64,000 nt of DNA from Macrostomum hystrix (GCA_950097015.1 CATNEN010000038.1:14378001-14442000); one strand, 5' to 3'; positions 33,701 to 47,300 are shown, numbered from the stretch's first letter. A program made the numbers and translations. Notes: generated from the sequence alone by a model not told the origin.

Positions 33701-36700
33701 CACTCATACGCTGCACAGCAGATTGAAAGGTAAAAAATAAGATGAGTCATAAAAGCAAGTAAACAGGCACAATGCACTTTTAGGATCACGTGAGGCAGGC
33801 ACTCCAAACAGACAAACAATTCTGCAAATATTCAAGCACCTGGGCATACAGAAAGGCACTCTCCACGGATCCGAAAGGATTTACGACTTTAAGGATAGTA
33901 AATTTGGAGCGATGATATGCAAATTGATTTAAGTGATTAAAGGTTCAGCTACATCTAGCTGAAAAAGTGACAAAACTACGAGTAAGTTAATCAACTAGCA
34001 ACTCAAATTAACCGCGCCGCGGATTCGAACTCAGGGACATTGGTGCGAGAGTTAGACGATTTGCCGGCCCGTCACTCAAGCCTTTTTACAACTTTCTCAA
34101 GCAATGCGACATATCTTACTTGGAAACATTTGGCAATGTAGATACATGTAATCAGTCCATGCCAAAACTGCTGGTAAGCTCCAACAGCTGGAGACTGCAG
34201 ACCGTGCGAGCGCATTTGTTAAAATTTAATTTATGGCCCACAGACTCCACGAGTCTGGTTTTTAGGCCACATGAGGGGAGCGAGCTGCCGTAACAAACTA
34301 GGATTTTCCGAGCTATCTCGCACAACTATATCTCAAATTGAACCATCCATAATAGCATGCCATGCAGATTTGCTCTGACAGTTTCGGCACAGCTCAGATT
34401 TTGTGAAGCTCTCACAAATCTGAGTAGGTTTTAAGAGGCCCTTCAGTGGAATTATACGAGTCTATATAGGTTAGAGAAATTGTGTAGAATTTGTTTAAAC
34501 TAACCTTTTCAAAATAAAAATCGGAAAAATTTTGTGTACTTTTTCAAGCGCGGGGCTGTCTGAAATTTGCGTAAACAAGCAGCTCTGCGACTCGCGTACT
34601 TCAAAAGCCATTTTTAGAATGGGGCGTATTTGATAGCAGGCCCAAGAAAACAAACCGATTTAAAATATTTCTATGCCCATACAACACCTGCCCAGCCAGG
34701 ACACTCGAAACAGGAATTTTACTTGATTAGCTGCACGCCAGGGTCTATCAGCTTGTACTTTTCCATTTGATTCGACACCGCATTCAATTTTGCTCCAAGC
34801 GAGCTATAGTGAGATTTGCAGTACAGTGTCTAAGATGAATTGACACACTTAAAATATGAATTTAAGATTCGCTGAAATTGACGCAATCGGGAACTCTTTT
34901 ATCGGAACTCAATGTCAAAATCGTTAAAATGACATTTTATTTTTTAGTACATTTGTTTTTCACGGAGTTCATGAAAGTTTTTTGAGCCAACCACTGAGTT
35001 TATAGATAGCTTTAGTATCACCTTGAGACTCCAAGGCATTATCCTGCTCACAATCTCATCCCAGAGCTGACAGCTTCCGGAAAAGGAAGTAGAGCCGACT
35101 GCATCACACTTTTCTCTCTCATCAGTCTTGAGTCCAAACGCCGCAAGCTGTGCACTTCTTCGATAAAATCAAGACCTCAAGTCGGCGATTTCAGATGCTG
35201 CAAGAACTTGTCCCGGCCTCAAAGCCGAATCGAACCAATATTTGCACCCGAGCCAACCCCCTATTCCATGCCTTGCTGGTCGCAGCCTCCCCGAGCAGCT
35301 GTCCCTAGAATCCCAGCTGGCCTACAATTATCCCTTTCGACTCCTGAGTAAGCAGTGTTTGAGTTCCTTCTTGGAGGCCTCAGGGTTTTGAGGAATCCAA
35401 TTAAATCAAAAATTAAAAATCGTATAGTCGCACGCTCCTTATATTAATTATTTGTTGAAGGATCTAGCAGAAATTTAATCACTCTGTTTAATCATTTGAA
35501 TCCTAAACATTTAAATAGCATCGCAAACACACAATGCCGCTGTAATAAGTACATTTTCAAATGCACGAAAACGACAATAACAAAATATCTACAGGTTATT
35601 TCAATAGCTACTGGATGCAGTCGCATTGTTCTAGTCGGGTTTAGGCAGTCTCTCTGAGCCAGCTTGATCGGATGCTTGTGGGCCATGGGAGAATTGGCGC
35701 GAGGATAATGTTTCATCAAAGAAAAGCAGCATGCGATCCATTCCCGAAGCTGACTTACCCTTTCAGACTAGCGGTGGCTTTTCTTTTGCCGGTGCAAAAT
35801 TCTTTTTTTTTTGTTTGTCGACTCACCTTAAGCAAATAATTGACGCTGACAGGAAGGATTCAGCCAGCGTCTAGCGCGATCTAACTCCTCGCATTTTTGC
35901 TCCAATGCTAGTCAAAATACGAATAATATCTAAAATTAAGATTCAAATTGGAGGCAATATGGAGTGCGAATGCTGGTTTCAAAATAATGTGCAATAAAAG
36001 CGATTCGCTTATATTCGATAAAACTGCTTATCTTCTGGCTTCGATTCTACTGTGAGTAGAAAAGTCAGATTTTTGGCGTATTTTGTTCCAGAATCGAAAT
36101 CGACATACAGTAGATCAGAGCCTACTAGCCGTTTGCAGTTACCGCGATGTCTGATTTTGCATCGTAACATGTTGAATTGTGCATTTTTGTTATTTTTATG
36201 TGATTTATATGCGTCTTAGTCGAATAGGAAGCTTTTCTCAGTTTTGGGTGGTTAGAGTTCGAATCTCAGCCAAAGATTTGTCTTTGAGCAAGTGTCTGTG
36301 CCTATGGCTGTACATGTGGGCCTTTTAAAAATTGGACAAACATTCAATAAATTTCAGTCGGCTCGACTCAAGGCCAGCATCGAGCATCAGCCAACCCACT
36401 GCCGTTGTCGCCGCTGGAGGCTCCAACGCCGGATCGGGATGGTAGCCCGACGGCGCCACCCGTTGCTAGGCAACGGGCAATGAGTCTGGCAACAGCCGCG
36501 CTCACCGGAATGGAGCTAACAGGTGAGACATCTATGATGGTCATTTTTAGCATTCTTCAGTATTTCGTCAGAAAAGGAAAATGACAATGAAATCCATTGT
36601 ACTTTTATATCGGATATTGTACTCGTACAGTTGAATTTAAATCACACCCAAGAGTCCCATTGGGTGCTATCATTTTTTCTTTTTCCGAAAATAGGTATGA

Positions 36701-39700
36701 AAAAATAAGCTCAGTAAAAATGACATTGTTATGTATTTTAATTTCATATCAATTCTAAACAATCGTTTCTGCTGACGCGTTTTGGAAAAGAGATGCTTTT
36801 AAATTAACACGACGCGCTACACTGGGTTTGAAATTCACCATTGTCTGCCAGCAGTAAATCAAGGGGCATATTGCTTTTCAGCCATTAAATCGTTGCAAGT
36901 CAGAAGAAGCAGGGCCAAAAAATCAAACAAGTAAATTACTGAAAAGGAAACACCATCGGCAGATAGGATGAGGTTGAGTAGACGCTGAGAGGTGAGGGCA
37001 CAGAGAGGGGCGGCATTTCCGAGCTCTCTTCGGCTCACCACCGCTCGAGCAGTGCGAGGGCCTGTCTAGAGTCGTAAATTCCACAACAGCTTGCTTTCCC
37101 AGTCTGCATTTTAATCCCCTCAGACATAGATTCTAGCTGTTCCGTACTGAGCTCTCCGTATCCAGCTTCGTTTCCTTTATGTAAGTTTGAGTCTTCACGC
37201 TCTGCTAGCGATTTGATTGGCCAGACCAGAAGAGCCTGGTACAGTTTCGTTGTGTCCTCTCCGCCTCCCCTGTCAGGGCATCGCTCACTGTCTTCTCTGG
37301 TTGGCCGGGGCGGCGAGGCGACAGCTGCCGTCTCCATGACAACTAGCGAGGCTGCCTCATCGGCATTAAAACTGACCATGGGATGCGGTAGCGAAGGCTG
37401 CAGCGCGGGGAGCATCAGCGGGGAATACCGGCGCGAGAGACGCAGAGCAAGCATGCAGGACGCGATTGACGCTTCGAAGATAAACGCAGATCTGTACAGC
37501 AAAGTGGTAAGTTGTACAGGTATAAATATGTGTTTAGTATGTAATCTTCCACTGCGAATATATACTAGTTGATTTCTTATCATCAAGTCTCTTATCGATT
37601 TGAGACCAGCTTGTCAGTGTTTGACCTGACTTCGCAGACTGTCCTTGCTGACCTCCTCATCCGCTGCAGCGCCTCTTCTACTCCGAGCGATTTCCCCTCG
37701 CATAGGTAAACAAGAGGAAAGAAAAAAGATGGAAAAATAGAGCGAGTCGGTGAAGTGCCTTAAGAGCTCTTTGAGCGGTCACAAGTAATAAGAGAGGCTT
37801 AGAAAGAGGATGAAGAGAAGGTTAAAGTGGGAGACAGCCAAAGAGAGAGACGCGAGAGGTGCAGAAAGAAACGTAGACAGCTGGCATGACGTTTTCCCAC
37901 AGGCAGTGAGAGATGCCTTGCATTTTTAAGCAATCTCGTTGCCACGAAACAGAGTTTCAAACTGTACCGCGATAAATTATGACTGCAATGTATGATTTAT
38001 AATTATTTCATGGCATGGCCAGCAGGGCGTGACGAGGCAGGTTCATGCTGAAGAGGCCGCTTATGATCAAATAATCGATCATCAATTGAAACAGAACCTG
38101 CGGTTTTGCTTGTATTATACTCGCATTCTGCAGAGACTTCTTAAATCTCAGTCAAGCAATAATTAGAGTGGAGTTGCGCGGGTTTCGACTTTTGAATGGC
38201 TTTTCTGTTTGCTTATATCTATCTTGAATGCAGCGCAGGGCTCTGATATGATGTGATGCGCGCGAACGGATACTGCGCACAGGAAGACGGTGAAGATGAA
38301 CAATGAGAGTAATTAAGAGAGCTGATGGAGAGGACTGCAAACGAGGACAGATGAAATAGTAGCAATGCGCGGAGACAGATGGGAAGTTCCATAATGAGTA
38401 GAGTGATGTTGCCGGGAGGGCTTATGAAAGTGTAATATGATTGGCGAGCAATAAGTAAATTGATAGGCGTCGATAAAAGAGATACATATAAAGTAAAATG
38501 AGCACTTATTAGTGTATTCTAAGCCATAACTTATTCTATGCAATCCATTCGATCTTCAGTACAATCAGACCAATGCCATCCAGAGCATCCAGGAGGAAAA
38601 TCTAGGCCAGCTGAACTTCTCTCTTGGCTACCGAGAGGAGACTGGCATCCTGACTGTTCGCATCATACAGGCAATCGATCTGCAGCCAAAGGACAGCTCC
38701 ACTGGATCGGCCAACCCCTATTGCCGCGTGGCATTGCTGCCTAATCGCAAGACCCAAAGCACTACGAAGGTGAGAGGACACGAAGCGGATCTGGTGGCAG
38801 CGGTGGGATTAGAGGGTGTTAGATTTCATGAAGTGCATGCTTGCGACAGCACGATATGATGACAGGATGACGCTGGCGATGTTTTTGCCGTCAATAATTG
38901 CACTTCAATAAACGATAATCAATAGTCAATAGTCAATAAACACTTCGCATGCAAGGAATTGAGCTTTCGCAGTAAGAGACCGTTTTTACGGCACGATCTG
39001 TTAAAGTTCGCGAAACGGGAGGGAGGGGGCGAGCGGTAACCTTGGCACGGGCAGAAAACGATACCACTAGGGCCGACAAGGAGCACAAACAAAGCCTACA
39101 GCGCGCTGGGGGGGTAGGGTTGTACGCACTGGACGGGTGGACGGGCAAAGCTACGCAGAGCTGGGGTAGGATCAACACACAATGCCCGCGCCCAGCCAAT
39201 CAGATGGCGACACCGGGCACTCTGAGCCGGGACGGGGGGAGGGTGAGGACCAAGGCCGCGCCACACAAACCGGCCTAACTTAATGCCTGTTAATATAATA
39301 ATTTTTTTAATTTCGAACAATGGCATCGAGATGCAGATCAACGAATCTGACTTATGATAATCGAGCAGAATAGTTATACTTAAAAACTTCTTATAGTTAA
39401 TTTCTTAGAGTTCAAATTTACTTGATTAGCAAAGTCTACATGCAAAGTCTAAGCCAATTCTTGTGAAAGACTGCACAGCGATTTTAAGTAAATATATAGG
39501 ATTTTCAAATTGGAGGATTTGTCGCTATAAAATATTCTCCGTGTAGATTAGATTAGTTTTTTCTACTGAACTCGCCTGCTGGGAAGAATCACACGCTGCG
39601 TCGTTAGGAAATCTCTTTGAACTAGTAGGGCCATCTGCGTCTGAGTAGTCCGTTTATGATTTTCTAATGGTTCAGTAGCCATAAGACTCGAACATAATCC

Positions 39701-41186
39701 TTAGATTACGGTCGATGTAGAGACGAAATCTAAAAACTCACATAGCTTAGGCAGCTCAGAGGGAGGGAAGGCCGGAGGCAGGTTTTACCGAGCTGTGCGC
39801 TAAAATGTTGTCGCCTTTACAGCAGCAAGATGCACACAACTGAGAGACTGAAGCCAAAAGAATGAGCGGCAAAAAAATCGGAAGGGATTTCGAAGGCTCG
39901 GGATTATTGCGAAGACAGAGAATGAGATCAGACGGGTCTGTCATTGCAGGCTAATTGGAAGGGCAATGTCGGAGGACTGAGTATGTTTGCATAGGCGCAC
40001 TGGCGTCTGTTGGCTTATTTATCAAATTATCGTCTCGCCGAAATGCAGCCTAGGAGAAGAAATGCAGCCTTGGAGAAGCAGCGAGGCGGTGAGCGGGCTA
40101 AAATGTGCAGTAGCCCAGCTTTGAGGGGAGCAGCTGGCATGGGATAATTGTTGGCTCGGAAAATTGAACGAGGGGCAGAAAACTTAATTATCAAGCAGCG
40201 AGTCCTTATTTCTTGCATGCGACTGTTTCCGCCAAAGGTTCACAAGAAGACACTAAGACCCGAGTTTGAGGAGGCCTTCATCTTCGAGCTGGCCCAGCAG
40301 GACATTCACTGGAGCGTCCTTGAAATCACGGTATTCGACTACGACCCATGTTCACTGGACGATTGTCTAGGGCAGGTCCGCTTGCCTCTTACTGATGTAC
40401 TAGATACTGACTCCGCCCCAGCTGGTGCTGAAGTGCAGACAACATTGTGGAAGGGACTAGCCTCGCTTGAGAAAGATCCCGACCCCGTGAGTGCGCCATT
40501 GTTCTGTGTCGCACTTGTGCCGACTACTAAAACATTTGAATTCTGTTTCGTCTTATTTCCTTCATTTTTGAATCGCTATTCATAGCTTATTTTTATCAGG
40601 AGCACAAGATCGGCGACCTGATGTTCTCGCTGTCGTTTCTATCGGCTGCCAAGCGACTCGGCGTGTCAATCATCAAGGCGCGCAATCTTCGTGACATTCA
40701 CAAGGACAAGCCGATGAGTGGTAAGGGGAGAAATTTTCACCTTCTGGATGAACCTTGTTGAAATTTTGTTCCGGATAAGAAGTTAATTTTAATTATATGC
40801 TCACATCAAATGCTGTAGAATAAAATGATTGAAATAGGGTACTATATCGAATTGCAGACACTTCGGTACGCGTTACTCTGAGCACTCACGGCGGCCGCAA
40901 GCAGAAACGCAAGAAGACCAGCAGCTGCAAGACGCCAGCCAATCCTGTCTGGGAGGAAGCTCTAGTGTTCAACGGCGTCGCTGAGGATGACCTTCGCAGC
41001 GGCAGCCTGGAGATCTCTGTCTGCCACGAGGGCGTCCTGAGCAGCACGGAGATGGGCCGGGTCTACCTGGGTCCGGACACAACCGGGCAGGAGTACCAGC
41101 ACTGGTGGAACATGCTCAAGTCCAAGAGCGCCCCCGCCAGATGGCACCGCCTGATGACACCGGCGACTACAGGAGCCAGCAAGTGA
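30762..41186 (+). CDS. synaptotagmin-like tandem-C2 protein, 7 exons, 577 aa
   Basis: Exons: 30762-31191, 36358-36522, 37277-37506, 38560-38769, 40238-40486, 40600-40720, 40858-41186; phases 1, 1, 0, 0, 0, 1; total 578 codons with TGA. Residues 1-275 are a Ser/Arg-rich linker with a short helical segment (FERRLEDSLRDLRIMQARM) and a poly-Gly run; no membrane segment is visible. C2A spans about 290-418 (LGQLNFSLGYREETGILTVR to TLWKGL). C2B spans about 432-570 (IGDLMFSLSF to ARWHRLM) and ends with the synaptotagmin-type WHxL motif. In C2A the usual SDPY is ANPY, while loop 3 keeps DYDPCSLDD. In C2B loop 3 reads CHEGVLSSTE, so the acidic ligands are mostly gone. Lack of a membrane anchor and the Asn substitution recall B/K (SYT17), but this is tentative. 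Exon 1 opens 12 bp after an acceptor ATTGCAG, so upstream leader sequence is likely. Confidence 0.88.
31350..31690 (+). mobile_element. SINE family B copy, near full length
   Basis: Plus orientation in intron 1 of the C2 gene. It begins gggtctaacgcgtttgcctc, passes gagctcgattccgcggtgag and cgtgcaatttacgccctcga, and ends ttgcccgcagccccctgcaa followed by tgattattatta. Confidence 0.82.
32275..32455. repeat. 12-bp AT-rich tandem repeat
   Basis: About 15 units of ataatatacata with small changes, in intron 1 of the C2 gene. Confidence 0.85.
32480..32668 (-). mobile_element. SINE family A copy with intact B box
   Basis: On the minus strand gggggttcgattccggactcc is followed by a worn body with aactctacatttgagttcaa and the end ggactgaac. 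The A-box part is diverged. Confidence 0.6.
33345..33470 (-). mobile_element. decayed SINE family B fragment
   Basis: The minus strand retains the blocks cataaactcccatgagggcc and aaagcacggtgaatgcgcac of family B. Both the head and the end are missing. Confidence 0.5.
33605..33630. repeat. 26-bp perfect palindrome
   Basis: The arm ctattaatagaag is followed directly by its complement cttctattaatag, with no loop. It lies in intron 1 of the C2 gene. Confidence 0.9.
34015..34085 (-). mobile_element. old SINE family B head fragment
   Basis: The minus strand shows an A-box-like start and gagttcgaatccgcgg. This copy keeps the canonical TTCGAATCC B box, which younger family B copies have changed to CTCGATTCC. 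Confidence 0.5.
38990..39285. other. GC-rich island in intron 4 of the C2 gene
   Basis: About 300 bp of GC-rich sequence with G-runs (gggagggagggggcgagcgg, gacggggggagggtgagg) inside an AT-rich intron. It has no convincing frame or splice sites. It could be an inserted element or a regulatory island. Confidence 0.4.
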
Positions 41187-41368
41187 GGCAGACGGAGGAG
41201 GTGGTGTCCCAATCAGATTCGGACAGGGATTGACGATGCCGCTATGAATTTATCGCTTCAGTCGTACTGCCATTCGGTTTGTTATAATTAGGATGTTATA
41301 GTTTCAAAAGTGCGACACCCGCCGGGTTTTAGAAGCGTTCTTAGCGCGTTTCACATCAGTTTTTTAGC

Positions 41369-41374
41369 AATAAA
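41369..41374 (+). terminator. AATAAA poly(A) signal of the C2 gene
   Basis: Canonical hexamer 183 bp after the stop codon of the synaptotagmin-like gene. Confidence 0.65.
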
Positions 41375-42116
41375 TGTGTCATATTTTGCAGCTTGTATGG
41401 ATTGACTTAGTTTGACTTGGTCGAAGCACTTCAAATTTTAATATTGCTGAGTGCTTTGTAAATTATAACACGGTTCTTCATCTATGCAAACTTTTGACAG
41501 ACTACATAGAATGGAGTAGGGAAAGTTTCGATTTCTTATCCGGAAATGATTGTCGACTATTGTCAGATTGCTATAAGTAAGGCTTGAAATTATTTTCTAT
41601 CTTTAAGAAAAAAAGAGAATAATAATGTGTTAAAATTTTCTATTTAAAGTTTCCCATTTTCTGTTGACTTAAACGGAGCTTGTTAATGTTCCCCTAATGT
41701 GCTGAGCTGTCTCAGCGTTAACATGAGTACACTCAGCACGTCCTAACTATAAACTCTGCGCCTGTATCTCCCCGCCGGCTGTTGTCATCGACGCGTCTTC
41801 TGCTAAACGTGTGCAAAATTTTATGTTGTTTTGTATAGTCTCGCAATAAACTGTGACATTTTGAAGGCGTTGCCTCTGTCTGTTGTGCCACTGAATTTAA
41901 ATTCACATTTAACAAGATTCCCTTTTTGCTCGCTTACAGCTTTGCTTAAAGCGAATTTCTGAATGGTCAATTAGAATTAGTCAATATCCTAGCAAGTCTT
42001 TACTTTATGTACTAGAATTACTTTGAAAGTGAAAATTTATACGTGTATTAAAGAATTGTTTAACTATATGGCTAACTTTTAAGCGGTTTCAAAATGAATG
42101 TCTATCATTTGCCCGT

Positions 42117-42285
42117 CAGGGCCAACCTCGAAGGTTAATTGACACTAAGAAAGTCAGGACAGATGTACACACCTGTGAGAGCGTGTGCCTGCGTACAGTA
42201 TCTGTGTGCGTGTGTGCTATGAAGTCAGCAGATTGGACAGATTTGCCTCCTCTCTGGCTGTGGGTCATTGTAGATGTAGCTAAAT
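42117..42285 (+). mobile_element. 5'-truncated SINE family B copy
   Basis: Starts within the gggccaacctcgaaggttaa block and continues through agaaagtcaggacagatgta, gtgtgcctgcgtacagtatc and cctcctctctggctgtgggt. The tRNA head is absent. Confidence 0.7.
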
Positions 42286-44079
42286 TGCTTGTCGCATCTA
42301 TTGTGTAGCAAAACATTAGATTCCCCTGAAACTGGTCCAAATAAGGATGTATCATGATTGAACTAAAAAATGGCCCATTTACTGTCTGTAATTTTCATCG
42401 ATGGGACCTCTATTATCTAAATAAGCTGTGACCAATCAGATATAAAAGCTGATTTGGAGTGGGGCTGTGGGGCTTTGGGGGCAGAGAAATGTGGCGGTCA
42501 GATTGGCCAAGCCAATCACAATCGCGCGAACACAGACTCGATAGAACTGTAAGTACTGTAAGCAATCAGACAAAGTTACCCTCGCAATTTACCAGAATAG
42601 AGCAACGAAACAAAAAATCTGTTACCAGAAGCAGAAGTAAAAGCTTATCTTAAATATTGCTAACGGATGTGTGTATACAATAGGCTATTAATAATAGGAC
42701 TGTATAGAAAAGCCGTCACGCAGCGAGGAATAGGATGAGAGAGAAAGAAGATAAAATCCTTGCTAATCGAGGCTAAACAGTACTCCTTAAGCTAGAAGTA
42801 TCACATTCGTCTCATTATGTGAACCTACCTTCTGCAGGTCTCCCACACTTGACTGACATAAAAAGATCCTATATATATTAGTGCCCTAGCTAAACAATCT
42901 ATTCAGCTCTTCTAGTGATAACTATTGGCAATAAATCCTGCTACTCGAAGAAGGCAGTGGGAACTGATGCAGAATAGTGATAAAAGTACATTTCTGCTTG
43001 AGTCAAGTTCGCAATAGCACGAAAATATGATTTTCATTTATATGCAAAAACCCAAGCCAGGTGGGTCTCTTTGTGGGGCTGTAGTGTTCAGTGCTTATGC
43101 CAAAAATTGATTTTTATTGATTTGCGGGTCATGCTTTCCAAATGCTTTCTAACTTTGCTTTCAAACTGGAAAACATGCGTGACATTGACAGATGAGAACT
43201 AGCTCGCATGGGAGATGGGAGAACGGGCAATTTTCTCCAAGTGGTCTCGCGGGAACTGCCACTGTGAGCACTGGATACGGTTTGAGCACTAAAATGTGCC
43301 TTCAAAGCTAAGTGGAAATCGTTAAAACATTTTTATAGTCCGTATGGCATAGCAACTGCAGCTGTGCTTAAGCCAACTCAGATTGTTGACGACAAATTTT
43401 TGCTATTAAAACTGTCGAGGCCACAGTTGGATCTGGGTGAAATGAAACACAATGGCATCAAGCGGCTTACTAAATAACAAAAATAAGATAAGACTTGAAC
43501 CCCAACCTTACTGTAGGTATGACACAATCAACTCGTAGGTCAGTGTGCTTCTATCAGTGATAAAATTTTATGAAGGTCAACCATTCCTTACAGTACAGTT
43601 CGCTAAAGACATAAATTTATTTATCACAAAATACTTTATATTTACAGTTTGACTATAAAGTAAAATTAACATCAGCAACAATGCAGCAATAGAACGAAAA
43701 TGGAAGTGCAACTTGCCCTTTGTTTCTATGCAACAGTTTAAATTTACAATCTAAGCAATCATATTACTACGAATAACGAATGGCAGTTTTAACCATACTA
43801 CTTACAGTCAGTTTACCTTAGTAGTATCATTCATCAAACAGCTACTTAAAATAAATTCTGGAGAAAATTAACTTAAAAACAAAAGTAACTTAACAGCATT
43901 TTAGTGCATTTTTTGTTTTAATTTGATTGGAAGACATTGAAATCATTGACAGAAAATTTTAATACTTTCCTTTTTTACAACTTCGATTCAATTATAAGGA
44001 AAGTATTTGTGCATTCAGGCATGACACCTAAATACATAAGTTGCTTTAAAACCGACAACTTTAAAATGGGTATTGAATG

Positions 44080-44294
44080 CGGTGTGTTTATCTGTCCTGA
44101 CTTTCTCATCCTCGGGCAGAGTACACTCTCACTTTGCCTTGGGCCCTCAAGGGCGTAAATTGCACGACAAGCCCCCAAGCCTTCTCTCGGTGGCTGCGCC
44201 CCAAATGATGAATGTGGCCTCACCGCGGAATTGAGCTCAGGGACCTTGGCACGAGAGGCTAATGTGTTAACCGCTCTGCCACCGACCCTCTAAG
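44080..44294 (-). mobile_element. SINE family B head half
   Basis: The minus strand has ggtggcagagcggttaacac (A box), gagctcaattccgcggtgag, gcgcagccaccgagagaagg and cgtgcaatttacgcccttga, then stops at agaaagtcaggacagataaa. The second half is missing. Confidence 0.75.
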
Positions 44295-44358
44295 TAAGCT
44301 GATGCATTTCATTATGTTGTGTAAGCAAAAAAATCAACGCTTAAAATGGTTCAATGGA

Positions 44359-47300
44359 TCAGACAAAACTGCTCGTCAGATAGGGACTGCCGCTGACATA
44401 GCCGCTTCCGGCTGTCGATGTGGGCGACCCGAGACTCCGCTGACGTTGCCGATGCTGCTGCTGCTGTTGCTGTCGCTGCAGCGCTGTGCGCGGCTGTCTG
44501 GCTGAGGTAGCGAATCGGGCGTCCCGCCCGCATTCTCGCAGCACAGCAGCGGCTGTTCTAGCTGGCTTACTTGAGCTGCCTTCGTCCACCAGGTAGCGAA
44601 TAGTCTGGTAGAGCTCGTGCTGCTGACGTCCGGCATCTCGATCGCGATCACGACGGCGCGTATCGGCTGATGCTGGCCTCGCCGAGCAGTCGCCAGCCAG
44701 GTGTTGACGGGCTGTTAAATAGTAGCAGCCAGATTGGTAGTTCTCTCCGTCGTCTTCTTCGTCAGTATCTGGGTGCCGCTCCAAATTCGTACAATCTGCA
44801 TCGCCGTCTGCGACTGCCGAGACAGCGGCGGCTGTGGCGGTATGTTTTTAATGCAGAAAGGTTATAATATTTTCTAGAGACCGTTGAGGATCTGAATCAT
44901 ACTACTGACCAGTAGAAAGTAATGCGTAATGAAAGTAATGCGATAGCTGTCAGCTCACTTACCGCAGGATCCTCTCATCGTCCCTAGACGATCGTCATAG
45001 AAACCAACAGTTGGCTGCGCGCCCTGATTTATAGCCTGTTAAATGAGGAATTTACCATAGACTGTTCTGCTTTTTCAGTAAAAGTGACGTAAAAAAGTAA
45101 AAGCGAAGTAGTTTAGTTCAGTTAAAAGCGTAGCATGGCTAACTGCCATCAGTACTGCAATAAATGTCACTCACGTCTTCGCGTTTCGTCAAGCTGGCCG
45201 CAAAGCTGCCATCGACGCAGGCCGCGCGCAACGGCCTGCAGGCCTCCTGGTGGCTGCCGGATCGGCCGCGAATAAAATCCAGGCGGGCGCTCAGCCATCC
45301 TGATTTGAAGTGGCCAGAATTGCGGGGGGAGGCAAAGGATTTTATTGATTTTGATTTGCAGTGACTATGGGCAACTGTGGCACATCATTTGTAGACAGTC
45401 GACACCCTGTCAATAAAGAGGCCCTCTGTCCGTCCCGCTGACGCCTGAGCACATACAGTCACATGGATCACTGTGTGAGGCACACACTCAGACAGATACC
45501 ATTCAATAATTTACCATGCCTTGGCGGTTGGTCCTCATGGGCGTTAATTTCGTAAAAAAACCTTAAATTCTGGGTTTTTTCGGTTCAGATACGTTAGCCC
45601 GTACCTTATCCTATCCTATTCATGCATCAAGAATTGACCGCTAAAAAGAAAAGCAACTAGCCTCTAGATAAGTCAAATTACTTGTCATTCGGTGGGTTGT
45701 GGAGAACCAAAAAGTTAACGCGAGAACCGACAGCTCTACACCCAGACAGCAAAGTGGGATCAGAGGAGGGGCCATCTGTCAAAACAGTTGATGCCGTCTC
45801 GAGTGGACGCGCCTCAGCAGGAAGGAGGGGGCGGTCAGTTTCAGTTTTAGAACGGCAGAGGTGGATTGTAGTTAAAAGATAAAATAGGGAGCGAATTCAC
45901 TGATATGTGGAAACGCCTATAACATGGAAGCTTTGACAACAGCTGACTCGAGAAAAAGTTCCTAAGATGTGCACTAATCCTGGCGGCTGTGTATAGTCCC
46001 ATTGCTAAAATGTTTCGGCAACAGAATCCAACTGCGCACTCGTCCCCCGTTTGGGGCAAACACATTCAGCCGAAACCACAAGCCGTAAGTGACACAGCTA
46101 CAGGTCAAGCTTTTTGTACCGTCTAAAGGAAGAACCTGGAAGCTAAAGCTAATTCCTATTTCTGTCTTTTACGCAGGCCTCGTTTGAAATCTTTTTAACC
46201 TACCTGGGCTGGAGCCAGTCAATATATAATGGATTGGACAGTATCGTGCTGTTTGAAATATTGTCTTCTCGATATAAGATTCTTTGGTTCGATGCGGAAT
46301 TACAAAATAATGCGGCACAGTGGGTGGTTGGAGGGCTGCAACGGATGGGGAAGGATGGGGAAGGAGATAAATGGGTTCAGGAAAAGAAACTAGCTGTGTT
46401 AGGAGCTTTGTTTGATGGCTAAGCTTCAATGAACATCTGGTTGAAAATGAGCGTAAGCTCTTGATAGCTTATATCCTTCCTTCAGGTTGAATGAAAGAGT
46501 GACTGAAGGAAAACTATGAAGCAGTGTAACTGATTACTTTAACTAACCAGTGGCGGCAGTTGAAGTCCCTTTTCTTCTGTTGCCGCCAACAGCTGCAGGG
46601 ACGGTGGCGGCATGAGCCGACGCGTTCCTGGCTGACGCGGGCTGGATGTAGTAGCAGAAATAGGCAGCCAGAAGAACCAGGCAGAGCAGCACCAAGAAGG
46701 CAAGCAGAACGCACACCGTGACGATGATCATTTCCGGTGGGCCGCGCCTACTGACCCAGTTGGTGTCACCAGTGCCACTGTCACTGAAGCCAGCGTCGCC
46801 AACGCGACCTCGACCTCGACTGCGATCGCTGACGAATCGAATGCGCAGTTTCTGCCGCGAAGACCGCGGCTCCCGACCGCCATCCGTGGCCGTCAATGGC
46901 AGCAGACACTCACTTCCGGCTCGACCACTCGCGATTGGTCCAGCTAGAGTCACGTGACCTTGCGCCGGATCTAATCGGAAGAGGCCCGGCTCGCAGATCG
47001 GACCACCATCAGATCCAGCGTCAATGGAAAATGTCACCTCGCCGTTAGCGCCCTCGTCATCGTCAACAGCAGTGACTTTGGCCACAGTGGCGCCAGGTCT
47101 TTCGCTGACGCTGACATTTAACGAGGTGTTGCTGCCACCGAGGCCGCTAGGAAAGACAAATCGGGGCGTGTTATCATTCTCGTCGAGTACATCGATGCGT
47201 ACGGCAGCTAGACCGGTTCTTCGCGGCTGTCCGAGGTCGCGTGCCTCCACCAGCAGATGATAAGCCGCCTGCCGCTCCCTGTCGAGACCGGGACCACCAG

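Larger units (their letters stand above)
41187..44358. other. convergent intergenic region with SINE fragments
   Basis: The C2 gene and the protocadherin converge here. The AATAAA for the C2 gene and two family B SINE fragments are listed separately. I see no further gene. Confidence 0.5.

Noticed and set aside
37035-37586. 183-residue minus-strand frame
   Set aside because: Antisense of exon 3 of the C2 gene, whose sense frame fits the phases on both sides.
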